Source: an uncultured Bacilli bacterium (GTDB taxonomy: Bacteria; Bacillota_I; Bacilli_A; RF39; UBA660). From it: 52,438 nt of DNA. The DNA is taken from positions 1 through 52,438 of the forward strand of contig CAKPQS010000006.1 in assembly GCA_934179675.1 (NCBI GenBank), in the 5' to 3' direction. The notes under the pieces are model-generated. The model saw only the letters and a program-made list of their open reading frames with translations, did not search any database and was not told the DNA's origin. A program made the position numbers and the translations under genes. Each line of letters begins with the position of its first letter. The first letter of the stretch is position 1. Positions 43,233 to 50,825 of this stretch are shown in pieces.

Positions 43233-43895
43233 ATGAATAAAGTAGAAATGAGAAAAGTATTAGCTAATAATCTCGTAGCATTATTAGACTATAAAAAGAT
43301 ATCAAGAAAGAATATTGCTGATAATCTTAAATTATCTTATACAAAGGTATGTGACTGGACAAGAGCTAGAACTTACCCAAGTGAAATTGAATTAGGTAAA
43401 TTAGCTAATTATTTAGAAACTACTGTTGAACAATTAACTGATGGAGATTCATTAATTAATGACAATGGTTTTGAACCTGAGCAATCATCAAAAAAAGCCA
43501 AGATATCTGTAATAGATATTGGCTCTGAAGAATGGATTATTCATCCTGTTGATTATGAGTGGGTTTCTACTAAATACTTAACTCCAGAAACAGGATATTT
43601 AATGTTTGATGTTGTTGATGATTTAATGGCCCCTAAATATGATATTGGTGATACTGTATTAGTTGAATTCCTAAATAATAAAGCAATTAAAGAAGATGGA
43701 GATTATTTAGTTAAATTAAAAGAATATGATTCTTGGTTATTCATTCATATTTATGTTAAAAAAGACGGCTACTTAGTTGCACCACTTAATAATAACAATT
43801 CAAAGTCAATCTTACCTAAATTTTATACAAAGAAAGAATTCACAGAAAGTGCTACACAACCTCATAAGGCTATAAGAGTTTCTAAAAATATATAA
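43233..43895 (+). CDS. cI-like repressor with S24-type C-terminal domain
   Basis: A 220-residue phage-type repressor. The N-terminal helix-turn-helix covers residues 10-60 (ALLDYKKISRKNIADNLKL, TKVCDWTRARTYPSEIELGKL). The C-terminal domain follows the LexA/S24 fold (YLMFDVVDDLMAPKYDIGDTVLVEF). The position of the usual catalytic serine before MxP reads DLMAP, a leucine, so self-cleavage by the serine-lysine dyad is doubtful and induction may use another route. The start at 43233 follows TTGGAGGTAGC; the frame upstream of it to 43182 lacks a site. It should repress the early promoters and keep the element integrated. Confidence 0.85.
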   Translation: MNKVEMRKVLANNLVALLDYKKISRKNIADNLKLSYTKVCDWTRARTYPSEIELGKLANYLETTVEQLTDGDSLINDNGFEPEQSSKKAKISVIDIGSEEWIIHPVDYEWVSTKYLTPETGYLMFDVVDDLMAPKYDIGDTVLVEFLNNKAIKEDGDYLVKLKEYDSWLFIHIYVKKDGYLVAPLNNNNSKSILPKFYTKKEFTESATQPHKAIRVSKNI

Positions 43896-43922
43896 AAAAA
43901 ATCTCGTACTGGAATACGAGAT
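43893..43922 (-). terminator. Minus-strand-facing hairpin behind the repressor gene
   Basis: ATCTCGTA pairs perfectly with TACGAGAT. The run of eight A on its left is a T run only when read on the minus strand, so it should stop antisense transcripts entering the repressor gene rather than end the repressor message. Confidence 0.6.
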
Positions 43923-43928
43923 CAATCA

Positions 43929-44070
43929 GAAATACCGTTTTGTTAGAGTCTGAGAAACTTTAAACAAATAAACATTATATAAATACAATGTAATGGGATT
44001 TCCTAAATTAATTATACCATTTTTATATAATATTACAAGTTTTTAACGGTATTTCCTTTGTAGAAAGGAA
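43929..44070 (+). promoter_or_regulatory. Integrase leader with two competing hairpins
   Basis: GAAATACCGTT (43929-43939) can pair with AACGGTATTTC (44045-44055). The end of that second arm overlaps TTCCTTT (44053-44059), which can instead pair with AAAGGAA (44064-44070), the ribosome binding site of the integrase. The two pairings exclude each other, so the leader could switch integrase translation on or off. Confidence 0.5.
43943..43964 (+). repeat. 22-bp inverted repeat, right copy
   Basis: An exact inverted copy of 42854-42875; it lies in the integrase leader. Confidence 0.9.
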
Positions 44071-44077
44071 TTTTTAT

Positions 44078-45203
44078 ATGGGTGTGTATAAAGATAATAG
44101 GCCTACTAAAGATGGTAAGATATGGTTTTATAAGACTCAATATGAAGATATTGATGGTACTCATAAGACTAAAAAATCAGGTAGATATGCAACTAAAAAA
44201 GAAGCAGAAGATGCTGAGTTTGAATTCAAATTAAAACTAAGAGAATATGAGAATACTAATAATGTAACTTTTGAAGAAATGATTAGGATGTTTATTGATT
44301 TTAGAAAAGATAAAGTTAAAGAGAATACATTATATGGTTATAATAATAAATTACCTTATTTTAAATCATTGTATAAGGTTAAACTTAAAGATTTTAACTA
44401 CCCTACTTTTGAAAGATGGCATGATGAAATAAATAGTACCCATCTTGCTACAAGAACTAAAAATGACATATATAAGTTATTAAAAACTATTTTGAATTAT
44501 GATACTGCATGGCATGAATTTAACTTCGCTAAGGTATACCCTAAAATGTATAACTTTAATGATCCTAATGAATTCCCTAAAGAACAATTGTTTTTTACTT
44601 ATGAAGAATTCAAACAATTTCTTTCTGTTGAAACTGATATCAAATGGATTGGTATTTTCGAGATTTTATATTACTGTGGATTAAGACGTGGTGAGCTTAG
44701 AGGATTACAATGGAAAGATATCAATTTTAAAGATAGAACTTTAAGTATAACCAAGCAAATTAATGACCGTTGTGGATCCGTTAAAAATTGGCGATTCTCG
44801 GTTCCAAAAACTAAAAGTAGTATAAGAAATATTAAAGATGCCACAAGTCCTCACAAATGACCTTAAAACGATGAAAAATGAGGCAGAAAAGTTACCTGGA
44901 TTTAATAATGATTTCTTCGTAGCTGGAGATATGCTTCCTGTATGTAGTAATACACTTACTAATCATAAAAATGTTAACTGCAAATTAGCTAATGTTAAAC
45001 AAATTCGATTACATGATTTCAGACATTCTTGTGCCTCTCTTCTGGTTAATAAAGGTGCTAATGTTCAAGTTGTAGCAAAATACTTAGGCCATACAAAAGT
45101 TGAAGAAACATTAAAAACTTATTCACACCTATTTACAAGTACTTTAGATGAAGTAGTAGCTGTAATTGATAATTTAGATAATAATAAAACCGATGATAAT
45201 TAG
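44078..45203 (+). pseudogene. Tyrosine integrase, frameshifted
   Basis: A phage/Tn916-type integrase in two frames. The first (44078-44860) holds the N-terminal arm-binding part (GVYKDNRPTKDGKIWFYKTQ), the core-binding domain and the first catalytic arginine (YYCGLRRGELRGL). The second carries the rest: LHDFRHSCASLLVNKG with the His and Arg, LGHTKVEETLKTYSHL with the second His and the nucleophile tyrosine. An extra G at about 44837 causes the shift; without it the text reads SSIRNIK then MPQVLTNDL. All catalytic residues survive, so the break is recent, or a +1 programmed shift occurs there. The GAAAGGAA ribosome binding site is in a hairpin. Confidence 0.88.
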
Positions 45204-45222
45204 TCACCGGTTATTTTTATAC
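45188..45222. terminator. Terminator between integrase and nuclease genes
   Basis: AACCG-a-TGA pairs with TCA-c-CGGTT, with TATTTTTAT on the plus side and AAAATAATAA on the other. It serves both convergent genes. Confidence 0.65.
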
Positions 45223-46656
45223 TTTAGACACTATTAAACTTGTTTTTTCTTGAAGTACATTTAAGAATTCTTTATGTGCATGTTCATAACATTCTAATGC
45301 TCTAATTATATCTGCATCTGTTATTGGTAAAATCAAACCATGCTCATCTAAATAGGTATCTGCACAACTATTAATAAACTTATCATACTTTTCAATTGTC
45401 CTACACGATAATATACCAATTTGTCCTCTTCTGGTGCTAAATCTTCCAAGCAATTGATCTAATTCTGGATTCTGTGGATCATTTTTATAGTTTTTACATT
45501 CGATTATTATTTGTGGGCTTGTCATCTTAATCTTATCTGATATTACTGCAAAATAGCCCTCTTCAGCTATATTGGAAAAAATAATATCAATTCTTTTTCT
45601 TCCCTCGTGGATTTTTTCCTCTTTTCGTGGATTAGATAAATCTGGATAAGTTAAGAACTCATATATTCCTATCATTAAGTTATGATAATCAGAAGCACTA
45701 TCTGTTCCAACTGGAATGGACTTTAATTTTTCTATCATAAAATTACATACATCTTCATAATTAACCTCAGTCAATAGTTCTCCATTCATACAATTAGTAT
45801 TCTTGTTTTTACTCTTAAAATTGTTAAAAATTTCTGGGTGTTTAATTGTAAAATCCAAGATATATTTTTTATCCATTACTGGTTCTTTTTCAATAATAGA
45901 CTTTTTTGTAACATATCTTTCTTTTGTTATTTTTCTAATTTTTACCAAAGATGTTTCGTTTTCAATATTTTCCTTTTGTAAAAAATTTAAAATAAAATGT
46001 TGTCTATATTTTGATGGTGTATATGTTTCACAGAAGCTTATAATTGATTTTGGTACTAATAATACAGGTGTATTATCTACTACCAACCTATCAATATATT
46101 TGTTTTCCCATTTGTGGGTTTCCATATTCCAATAATACCCTGATGGTACATTTTTAGTAAGAGGAATATTATTTAACTCACATTGTTCAATTGTATATTC
46201 TAAGAGTTTTATTCTGATAATATTTGTTATTAAATCTGACAATTTATCTCTGTCTATATTTTCAATAAATATTCTCAAGTCCTCAATATTTTCTAATACA
46301 CCATATTCTATAGCCTTACTATTCTTTAATTGTGTAAAAATATCCAAAGTACCACTTTGTCCAATACCTTTCCCTCTTGATTTATTCTTTGATAATCCAA
46401 GATGTGTTTCATTTACTTCGCCTATTCTGGTACAAATCATTCTTGCTTTATCATCCATATTGTTTTTTAACAGACCAATTAAATATGAGAAAAAATCTTG
46501 TAACAAGTCGTTACATGCCACTGTAAAATCAGAGTTACATTTTGCTATTAACGTTGAATCAACAAATAAAGGAATATCTTTTTCAGTATCAATATTTACA
46601 AAATCTAATTCTAATTGTGTTTTATTCAAATTATAAATATTACTAATTGTTGCCAT
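45217..46656 (-). CDS. PD-(D/E)XK nuclease-like protein, defence candidate
   Basis: A 479-residue protein. The C-terminal part has the PD-(D/E)XK signature: HEGRKRIDIIFSN (Asp), then after a spacer SPQIIIECKNYKND (E-x-K), followed by LDQLLGRFSTRRGQIGIL. Residues 1-280 are unlike the nuclease fold and have several aromatic and charged blocks (GYYWNMETHKWENKYIDRL, SKYRQHFILNFL), perhaps a sensor or target-binding part. The start lies 1 bp after the stop of the HEPN-like gene, whose last codons supply its AGTGAGG ribosome binding site, so the two are translationally coupled. It is not a known restriction enzyme type. Stands at the right end of element 3 apart from the methyltransferases. Confidence 0.8.
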   Translation of the reverse strand: MATISNIYNLNKTQLELDFVNIDTEKDIPLFVDSTLIAKCNSDFTVACNDLLQDFFSYLIGLLKNNMDDKARMICTRIGEVNETHLGLSKNKSRGKGIGQSGTLDIFTQLKNSKAIEYGVLENIEDLRIFIENIDRDKLSDLITNIIRIKLLEYTIEQCELNNIPLTKNVPSGYYWNMETHKWENKYIDRLVVDNTPVLLVPKSIISFCETYTPSKYRQHFILNFLQKENIENETSLVKIRKITKERYVTKKSIIEKEPVMDKKYILDFTIKHPEIFNNFKSKNKNTNCMNGELLTEVNYEDVCNFMIEKLKSIPVGTDSASDYHNLMIGIYEFLTYPDLSNPRKEEKIHEGRKRIDIIFSNIAEEGYFAVISDKIKMTSPQIIIECKNYKNDPQNPELDQLLGRFSTRRGQIGILSCRTIEKYDKFINSCADTYLDEHGLILPITDADIIRALECYEHAHKEFLNVLQEKTSLIVSKV

Positions 46657-46657
46657 A

Positions 46658-47284
46658 TTACCTCACTTTTGACCACTGACAATCATCATCTTCTGCAATT
46701 TGATCTATACTAGCAGGTCTTATTATTTCATTAACTTTATATAGTTCCATTAACATATCCTTAGTTTCTTCAATGGAAATATTAAAATTATTAGCAATTT
46801 CTTTAGTAGTAGTAGCATAATTCATACAAATATATTTATATATTTCATCTAAATTAACTATACTTGAACTAATTAACTGTGATTCCCCTGTTTCTAAATA
46901 ATTCAAAAAATTAAGTGTATTGATTATGCAATTGACAACATATAAAGATTCCTCATTTGATAAAACATTATTATCATGTGCATAACTTTTATTATTTCTT
47001 ATATCATTAAACTTTTCAAAAATGGATATAGATTGTTTTAATGCTTGAATACTAAATTCACTAATTTGATTTTCACTTGAATAATACTTTATTAGCATGC
47101 CCATTAAACTATGTAAAGGTAGTCCTTCATTTTTATCATTTAAAATATCAATATTATGCAATAAACAATAACTTCTAATTTTTTTGATAGTAAAAGTATG
47201 TAATCGATCTAATGCAAGTACCGCTTCACCATCTGCTAAAGATTTTCTTATGTCTTTCTTTAATTTTTCCAATTGTGCATCCAT
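46658..47284 (-). CDS. HEPN/Abi_C-like protein, defence candidate
   Basis: A 208-residue protein. The middle part carries the HEPN ribonuclease motif: FNDIRNNKSYAHDNNVLSNEES, with the R-x6-H arrangement of Abi_C proteins. These act as RNases in abortive infection and in toxin-antitoxin pairs. The C-terminal 50 residues form a small helix-turn-helix-like unit (YATTTKEIANNFNISIEETKDMLMELYKVNEI), so it might bind DNA or the partner. It is the first gene of a two-gene operon with the nuclease; the ATG follows AAGGAGGATATTAC. Its promoter and a leader hairpin are seen upstream. The frame is intact. Confidence 0.82.
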   Translation of the reverse strand: MDAQLEKLKKDIRKSLADGEAVLALDRLHTFTIKKIRSYCLLHNIDILNDKNEGLPLHSLMGMLIKYYSSENQISEFSIQALKQSISIFEKFNDIRNNKSYAHDNNVLSNEESLYVVNCIINTLNFLNYLETGESQLISSSIVNLDEIYKYICMNYATTTKEIANNFNISIEETKDMLMELYKVNEIIRPASIDQIAEDDDCQWSKVR

Positions 47285-47299
47285 GTAATATCCTCCTTA

Positions 47300-47334
47300 T
47301 AAAAGAAAAAACTCTATACTTTAAATTGTATAGA
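47300..47334 (-). promoter_or_regulatory. Attenuator-like hairpin in the defence operon leader
   Basis: On the minus strand CTATAC pairs with GTATAG and a T run follows, like an intrinsic terminator, yet it lies between the promoter (47348-47376) and the ribosome binding site. Transcripts would end unless it is bypassed. Confidence 0.6.
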
Positions 47335-47347
47335 ACTCTATAATTAC

Positions 47348-47376
47348 ATTATACTACTTTATCTCTCAAATGTCTG
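47348..47376 (-). promoter_or_regulatory. Promoter of the HEPN-nuclease operon
   Basis: On the minus strand CAGACA, 17 bp, a perfect TATAAT. The start of transcription falls just before the leader hairpin. Confidence 0.6.
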
Positions 47377-47402
47377 CAATAATCATGCAAATTTAACAAA
47401 AC

Positions 47403-47421
47403 TTGTTCCCGAGTTGTTCCC
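47403..47421 (+). repeat. Paired TTGTTCCC motifs, right end of element 3
   Basis: Two TTGTTCCC copies at 11-bp spacing, about 80 bp inside the right attachment repeat, matching the pair at the left end. Confidence 0.6.
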
Positions 47422-47472
47422 AAGAATTATTTTCAATCTTCTATATGCTCGCAAACCCTTATAAAGTGGGCA

Positions 47473-47502
47473 CAAAAAATGAGAGCACGTTTAAATGCTC
47501 TC
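47473..47502 (-). terminator. Terminator of the DUF1294 gene
   Basis: On the minus strand GAGAGC pairs with GCTCTC, followed by ATTTTTTGT. It overlaps the right attachment repeat by 1 bp. Confidence 0.8.
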
Positions 47503-47514
47503 TTCAGGGGGAAA
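47502..47514 (+). repeat. Right attachment repeat of element 3
   Basis: CTTCAGGGGGAAA, an exact copy of 36668-36680, just beyond the DUF1294 gene stop. Confidence 0.6.
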
Positions 47515-47520
47515 TTTGTA

Positions 47521-48090
47521 TCACAATATATTTACTAAAAATATACTTACAACAACTTGCATAATCATTATTATTGGTATTCCCCAGGTAAAATAATCCA
47601 CATTAGTTTTATGTTTAAATATATACATCGAAAGTAATCCACCAATTGAACCACCTGCAAAACACAAACCTAATAAAGTAACAATTTTGTATCGCCATTT
47701 ACCTGATATTGCTTTAATTTTATCTAGTGCGAATATTGTAAAAGTTATAAAATTTATTATTCCTAAATATACTAATAATATTTTATGTTCATTAAATAAT
47801 TCCCAAATATCAAATGTTATTTTATAGTCATTATAGAATTTAAACATTACAAATAATAGTAATTGAATTATAAACATGCATATTACAAATACTCTAGACA
47901 TCATTGTAACTTTAACAGCTTTTCTATCAAATAATAATATTGCAATTATAATACCTAATGAACCACCTAAAAATGATATTATCATTAATAAATTATCAAT
48001 TTGACAATTACTATTAAATTTATACAATAACATATTTATAATAAATAAAATAAAGCTTACTATATTTATTATTTCAATATATGTTTCCAT
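47521..48090 (-). CDS. Membrane protein with two DUF1294-like halves
   Basis: A 189-residue protein with two tandem copies of a three-helix unit. The second (about 110-185) is a standard DUF1294 domain: FALDKIKAISGKWR, LLGLCFAGGSIGGLLSMYIFKHKT. The first (about 10-80) keeps the same layout (LLYKFNSNCQIDNLLMIISFLGGSLGIIIAILLF, then DRKA) but has lost the DK and HKT marks. Single DUF1294 copies are the rule, so duplication followed by divergence is likely. Function is unknown. It is the first backbone gene right of element 3. Confidence 0.82.
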   Translation of the reverse strand: METYIEIINIVSFILFIINMLLYKFNSNCQIDNLLMIISFLGGSLGIIIAILLFDRKAVKVTMMSRVFVICMFIIQLLLFVMFKFYNDYKITFDIWELFNEHKILLVYLGIINFITFTIFALDKIKAISGKWRYKIVTLLGLCFAGGSIGGLLSMYIFKHKTNVDYFTWGIPIIMIMQVVVSIFLVNIL

Positions 48091-48150
48091 TCGTACACCT
48101 CTTTTGCACTTTTATAAACAAACAATTATTTATAATTCAATATTAATAGT

Positions 48151-49335
48151 TTAATAATTAATATTTTTCAATTTAAATTGATGCCTTTGTATTATATCTT
48201 CATATATATCAATTAATATCTTTTTATCATATATATTGTAATAAAAGTTTTCTTTAATATATTCAATATCATTATCTATCTCATCAATATTTCTTGAAAC
48301 AACAAAAGAGTCTTTAATTTTATACTCATATTTTAATTGAGGAAAGAAATTAAAATCACTTGCTTTTACAACTTTATTAAATTCATTGTCAAACATTATA
48401 TTGTCTTCACAAACAATTTTAAAATTAGCAACATCATTTTTAAAATCATTATCTATAATTATTTTAATATCTTCATAAGATATCATTGGAAAATTGATAC
48501 TATCTAAATATTTCAATAAATACATATTACCATTTATATTCATTTCTTTTTCTATAGAATAAACATATTTATTATCATCAAAAAATTTTGGATTATATTT
48601 TCTTATTATGCGTTCTTTTATTTGCTTAATATCTTCTACACTTGACGACTGTAAAATAACTTGTCTATAATATTGCTCAACACGCACATATTCATGAAAT
48701 AATGAAAATAAAACATCCATTTCTCCATGCATGAATCTTTCGATTTCATCATGATTTAAATAAATAATATTTTCGTTTAAGCTTTCGTGTGAATTTTTAT
48801 TGTCTACTCTACATATCAAATTCATTTTTTTAGCATCATAAATTGTTTCTGCAAACATACATATTACACTTTTTATAGTATCTATATCAAAAAAATTTTT
48901 ACAATATAAACAATTTAAAATAACAAAATTGTTAATAACACTGTTATTTATTACTCTTGTTTTTAACAAGATCGATAAATTAATTATTTCTTCTTCATCA
49001 AAATTCATATTTTTTTGAATTTTATCAACAATTTTGTTAATAAAACTGTTTATATCAAAGTCTTTTATAAAGGATAATAAATTATTAATTGGATAGTTCT
49101 TTAAAGAATACAATATTAAATCAATTGTTTTATTTTCTTGATTTAATGATTTAATCTCTGATAAAATTAGCTCTAGTTCTACAAATAATTTCTTCAGATT
49201 TTTGTTTTCTTCTTTGCAATTAGTACATTCAATATTATTTGAATATCTTTTACACGATCTACAAAAAGAATTATTAACAATTTCTATTACAATTTTTAAT
49301 AATCTATCCACCAAGGCTGTATTTTTTATTTCCAT
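48151..49335 (-). CDS. Hypothetical protein with N-terminal zinc ribbon
   Basis: A 394-residue soluble protein. The N-terminus has CRSC and CTNC (about residues 25-28 and 37-40), a zinc-ribbon spacing, then a long helical region. A segment LFSLFHEYVRVEQYYRQVIL includes HEYxR; this recalls, but does not meet, a zinc-peptidase HExxH. No family is recognised. Its start overlaps the end of a 53-codon gene that directly follows tsaD, so it is probably transcribed with the t6A cluster. Its role in that pathway is doubtful. Confidence 0.7.
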   Translation of the reverse strand: MEIKNTALVDRLLKIVIEIVNNSFCRSCKRYSNNIECTNCKEENKNLKKLFVELELILSEIKSLNQENKTIDLILYSLKNYPINNLLSFIKDFDINSFINKIVDKIQKNMNFDEEEIINLSILLKTRVINNSVINNFVILNCLYCKNFFDIDTIKSVICMFAETIYDAKKMNLICRVDNKNSHESLNENIIYLNHDEIERFMHGEMDVLFSLFHEYVRVEQYYRQVILQSSSVEDIKQIKERIIRKYNPKFFDDNKYVYSIEKEMNINGNMYLLKYLDSINFPMISYEDIKIIIDNDFKNDVANFKIVCEDNIMFDNEFNKVVKASDFNFFPQLKYEYKIKDSFVVSRNIDEIDNDIEYIKENFYYNIYDKKILIDIYEDIIQRHQFKLKNINY

Positions 49336-49465
49336 TATTTAATTCCTTTTCTTTTAATATATATTGTTTTAAAAGTTCAAAATAATACAATTTTTTTAGC
49401 TTATTTTTTTCATTTATATAGGCTAAATAGCATGCTCTTATTTTATCATATAAATTTATATTCAT
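49304..49465 (-). CDS. Small basic protein between tsaD and the zinc-ribbon gene
   Basis: A 53-residue basic, mostly helical peptide (MNINLYDKIRACYLAYINEK, then KNKLKKLYYFELLKQYIL). It begins 2 bp after the tsaD stop, where AAGG in the tsaD end could serve as its binding site, and it overlaps the start of the next gene by 32 bp. Tight packing supports translation. No family is recognised. Confidence 0.55.
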   Translation of the reverse strand: MNINLYDKIRACYLAYINEKNKLKKLYYFELLKQYILKEKELNNGNKKYSLGG

Positions 49466-49467
49466 AA

Positions 49468-50460
49468 TTATAACCTTAATCCTGCATCAGCATTTAAACT
49501 TAAATCGGCTATATCACCTTTTTGATATGCATAATATGCTGCAGCACCAATCATTGCACCATTATCAGTGCAATACTTCATTTCTGGCAAAATTAATTCA
49601 ATATTATTTTCCTTACATTTTTTAATAAATGACTCTCTTAATCCTTTATTCGCGCTTACTCCACCTGCTATTATTAGTCTATTTGTATTATATTCTTTTA
49701 ATGCTCTCATTGTTTTTTTTACTAAAATGTTAATAACTCTATTTTGAAATGAACAAGCTAAATTTTCCTTTATTATTTCATTTCCTCTTTGTTCTTCATT
49801 ATGTTTTAAATTTATAACTGCACTTTTTAAACCACTAAAACTGAAATTATAACTTTCATCGTCAAGTGGTAAAGGTAAATTGTATGTATCATTTCCTATA
49901 TGCGCTAATGAATCTACTCCTGGTCCACCTGGATATGGTAATCCTAATATACGTGCAACTTTATCATAAGCTTCTCCTACAGCATCATCAAGTGTTCCGC
50001 CTATTCTTTTAAAATTATAATCTTCCTTCATGTAATAAAGGTCTGTATGACCACCACTTACAACAAGTGCAATTAATGGAAATTCTAATCTTTTTACTAA
50101 ATTATTTGCGTATATATGGCCTGCCATATGATTTACTTTAATCAAAGGTTTATTATAAACAAATGAACATGTTTTAGCAGCAAGTAATCCTATTAATAAT
50201 GAACCTATTAATCCTGGTCCGTAAGTTACGGCAAATGCATCAATTTGTTCCATCTTCATATTTGCCTTTTTTAAAACATCTTCAATTACTAAAGTTATAC
50301 TTTCAACGTGCATACGACTTGCTATTTCAGGTACAACTCCACCATAATTTGCATGTGTGTACATTTGAGTAACTACAGAAGTAGCTATTTCTTCAACACC
50401 ATTTTTTATTATTGATATACTAGTTTCATCACAACTAGATTCAAATGCCATTATATACAT
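49468..50460 (-). CDS. tsaD: tRNA t6A synthase subunit TsaD
   Basis: A 330-residue enzyme that transfers threonylcarbamoyl from TC-AMP to A37 of tRNAs reading ANN codons, in the TsaB-TsaD-TsaE complex. ESSCDETS opens the protein, HMAGHIYANN supplies the metal-binding histidines (about 111 and 115), and VSGGHTDLYY and GGVSANKGLRE follow. The start at 50460 has AAGGTG 6 nt upstream; a GTG three codons earlier overlaps the rimI stop and is less likely. It is the fourth gene of the t6A cluster. TsaC, which makes TC-AMP, is not in the window. Confidence 0.96.
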   Translation of the reverse strand: MYIMAFESSCDETSISIIKNGVEEIATSVVTQMYTHANYGGVVPEIASRMHVESITLVIEDVLKKANMKMEQIDAFAVTYGPGLIGSLLIGLLAAKTCSFVYNKPLIKVNHMAGHIYANNLVKRLEFPLIALVVSGGHTDLYYMKEDYNFKRIGGTLDDAVGEAYDKVARILGLPYPGGPGVDSLAHIGNDTYNLPLPLDDESYNFSFSGLKSAVINLKHNEEQRGNEIIKENLACSFQNRVINILVKKTMRALKEYNTNRLIIAGGVSANKGLRESFIKKCKENNIELILPEMKYCTDNGAMIGAAAYYAYQKGDIADLSLNADAGLRL

Positions 50461-50465
50461 ATATA

Positions 50466-50825
50466 TCACCTTATCATTAAAATACCATTATTATTTCCAT
50501 AATAATTTTTTCTTATTGCTTTCTTTTGAAATCCATATTTTTCATATAATTTAAGTGCTTTTATATTCTTTTCATCAACTTCTAATGAAATGCTTACTTT
50601 ATATGAAATTACATATTCCAACATTTTACTTGCAATACCATTTCTTCTATAATTTTCTTTTACAAATATATAATTAATTTCGATTCTATCATAAATTAAT
50701 GAGAAATCGATAACTCCTACAAGTTCTTTTTCAATATAATAGCCATATACTTTTTCAAAATCATTATACGAAAATTGGTAATCGCATATTTTAATATCAC
50801 TATAATTATTAATTTCTATTAGCAT
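50466..50825 (-). CDS. rimI: RimI-like GNAT acetyltransferase
   Basis: A 119-residue protein of the GNAT fold, shorter than the usual 145. The acetyl-CoA loop is seen as VKENYRRNGIASKMLEY (about 54-70), with SLEVDEKNIKALKLYEKYGF following. RimI acetylates the N-terminal alanine of ribosomal protein S18 in enterobacteria; in Bacillota the gene commonly lies between tsaB and tsaD, as here. It overlaps the tsaB end by 17 bp and ends 5 bp before the tsaD start. Target in this organism is not certain. Confidence 0.88.
   Translation of the reverse strand: MLIEINNYSDIKICDYQFSYNDFEKVYGYYIEKELVGVIDFSLIYDRIEINYIFVKENYRRNGIASKMLEYVISYKVSISLEVDEKNIKALKLYEKYGFQKKAIRKNYYGNNNGILMIR

Larger units (their letters stand above)
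36668..47514. mobile_element. Element 3: tyrosine-integrase element with defence cargo, about 10.8 kb
   Basis: Bounded by the direct repeat CTTCAGGGGGAAA. Just inside each end lies the motif TTGTTCCC twice at 11-bp spacing, as expected for integrase arm sites. It contains an integrase, xre/cI control genes, a phage-type replisome organizer, an iteron array and two defence modules. Integrase and replisome organizer are frameshifted. There are no capsid, tail or conjugation genes, so it is a small integrative or satellite-type element, not a full prophage. Confidence 0.7.

Noticed and set aside
36668..47514. Complete prophage
   Set aside because: Lysogeny and replication genes are present but no terminase, portal, capsid, tail or lysis genes are seen.
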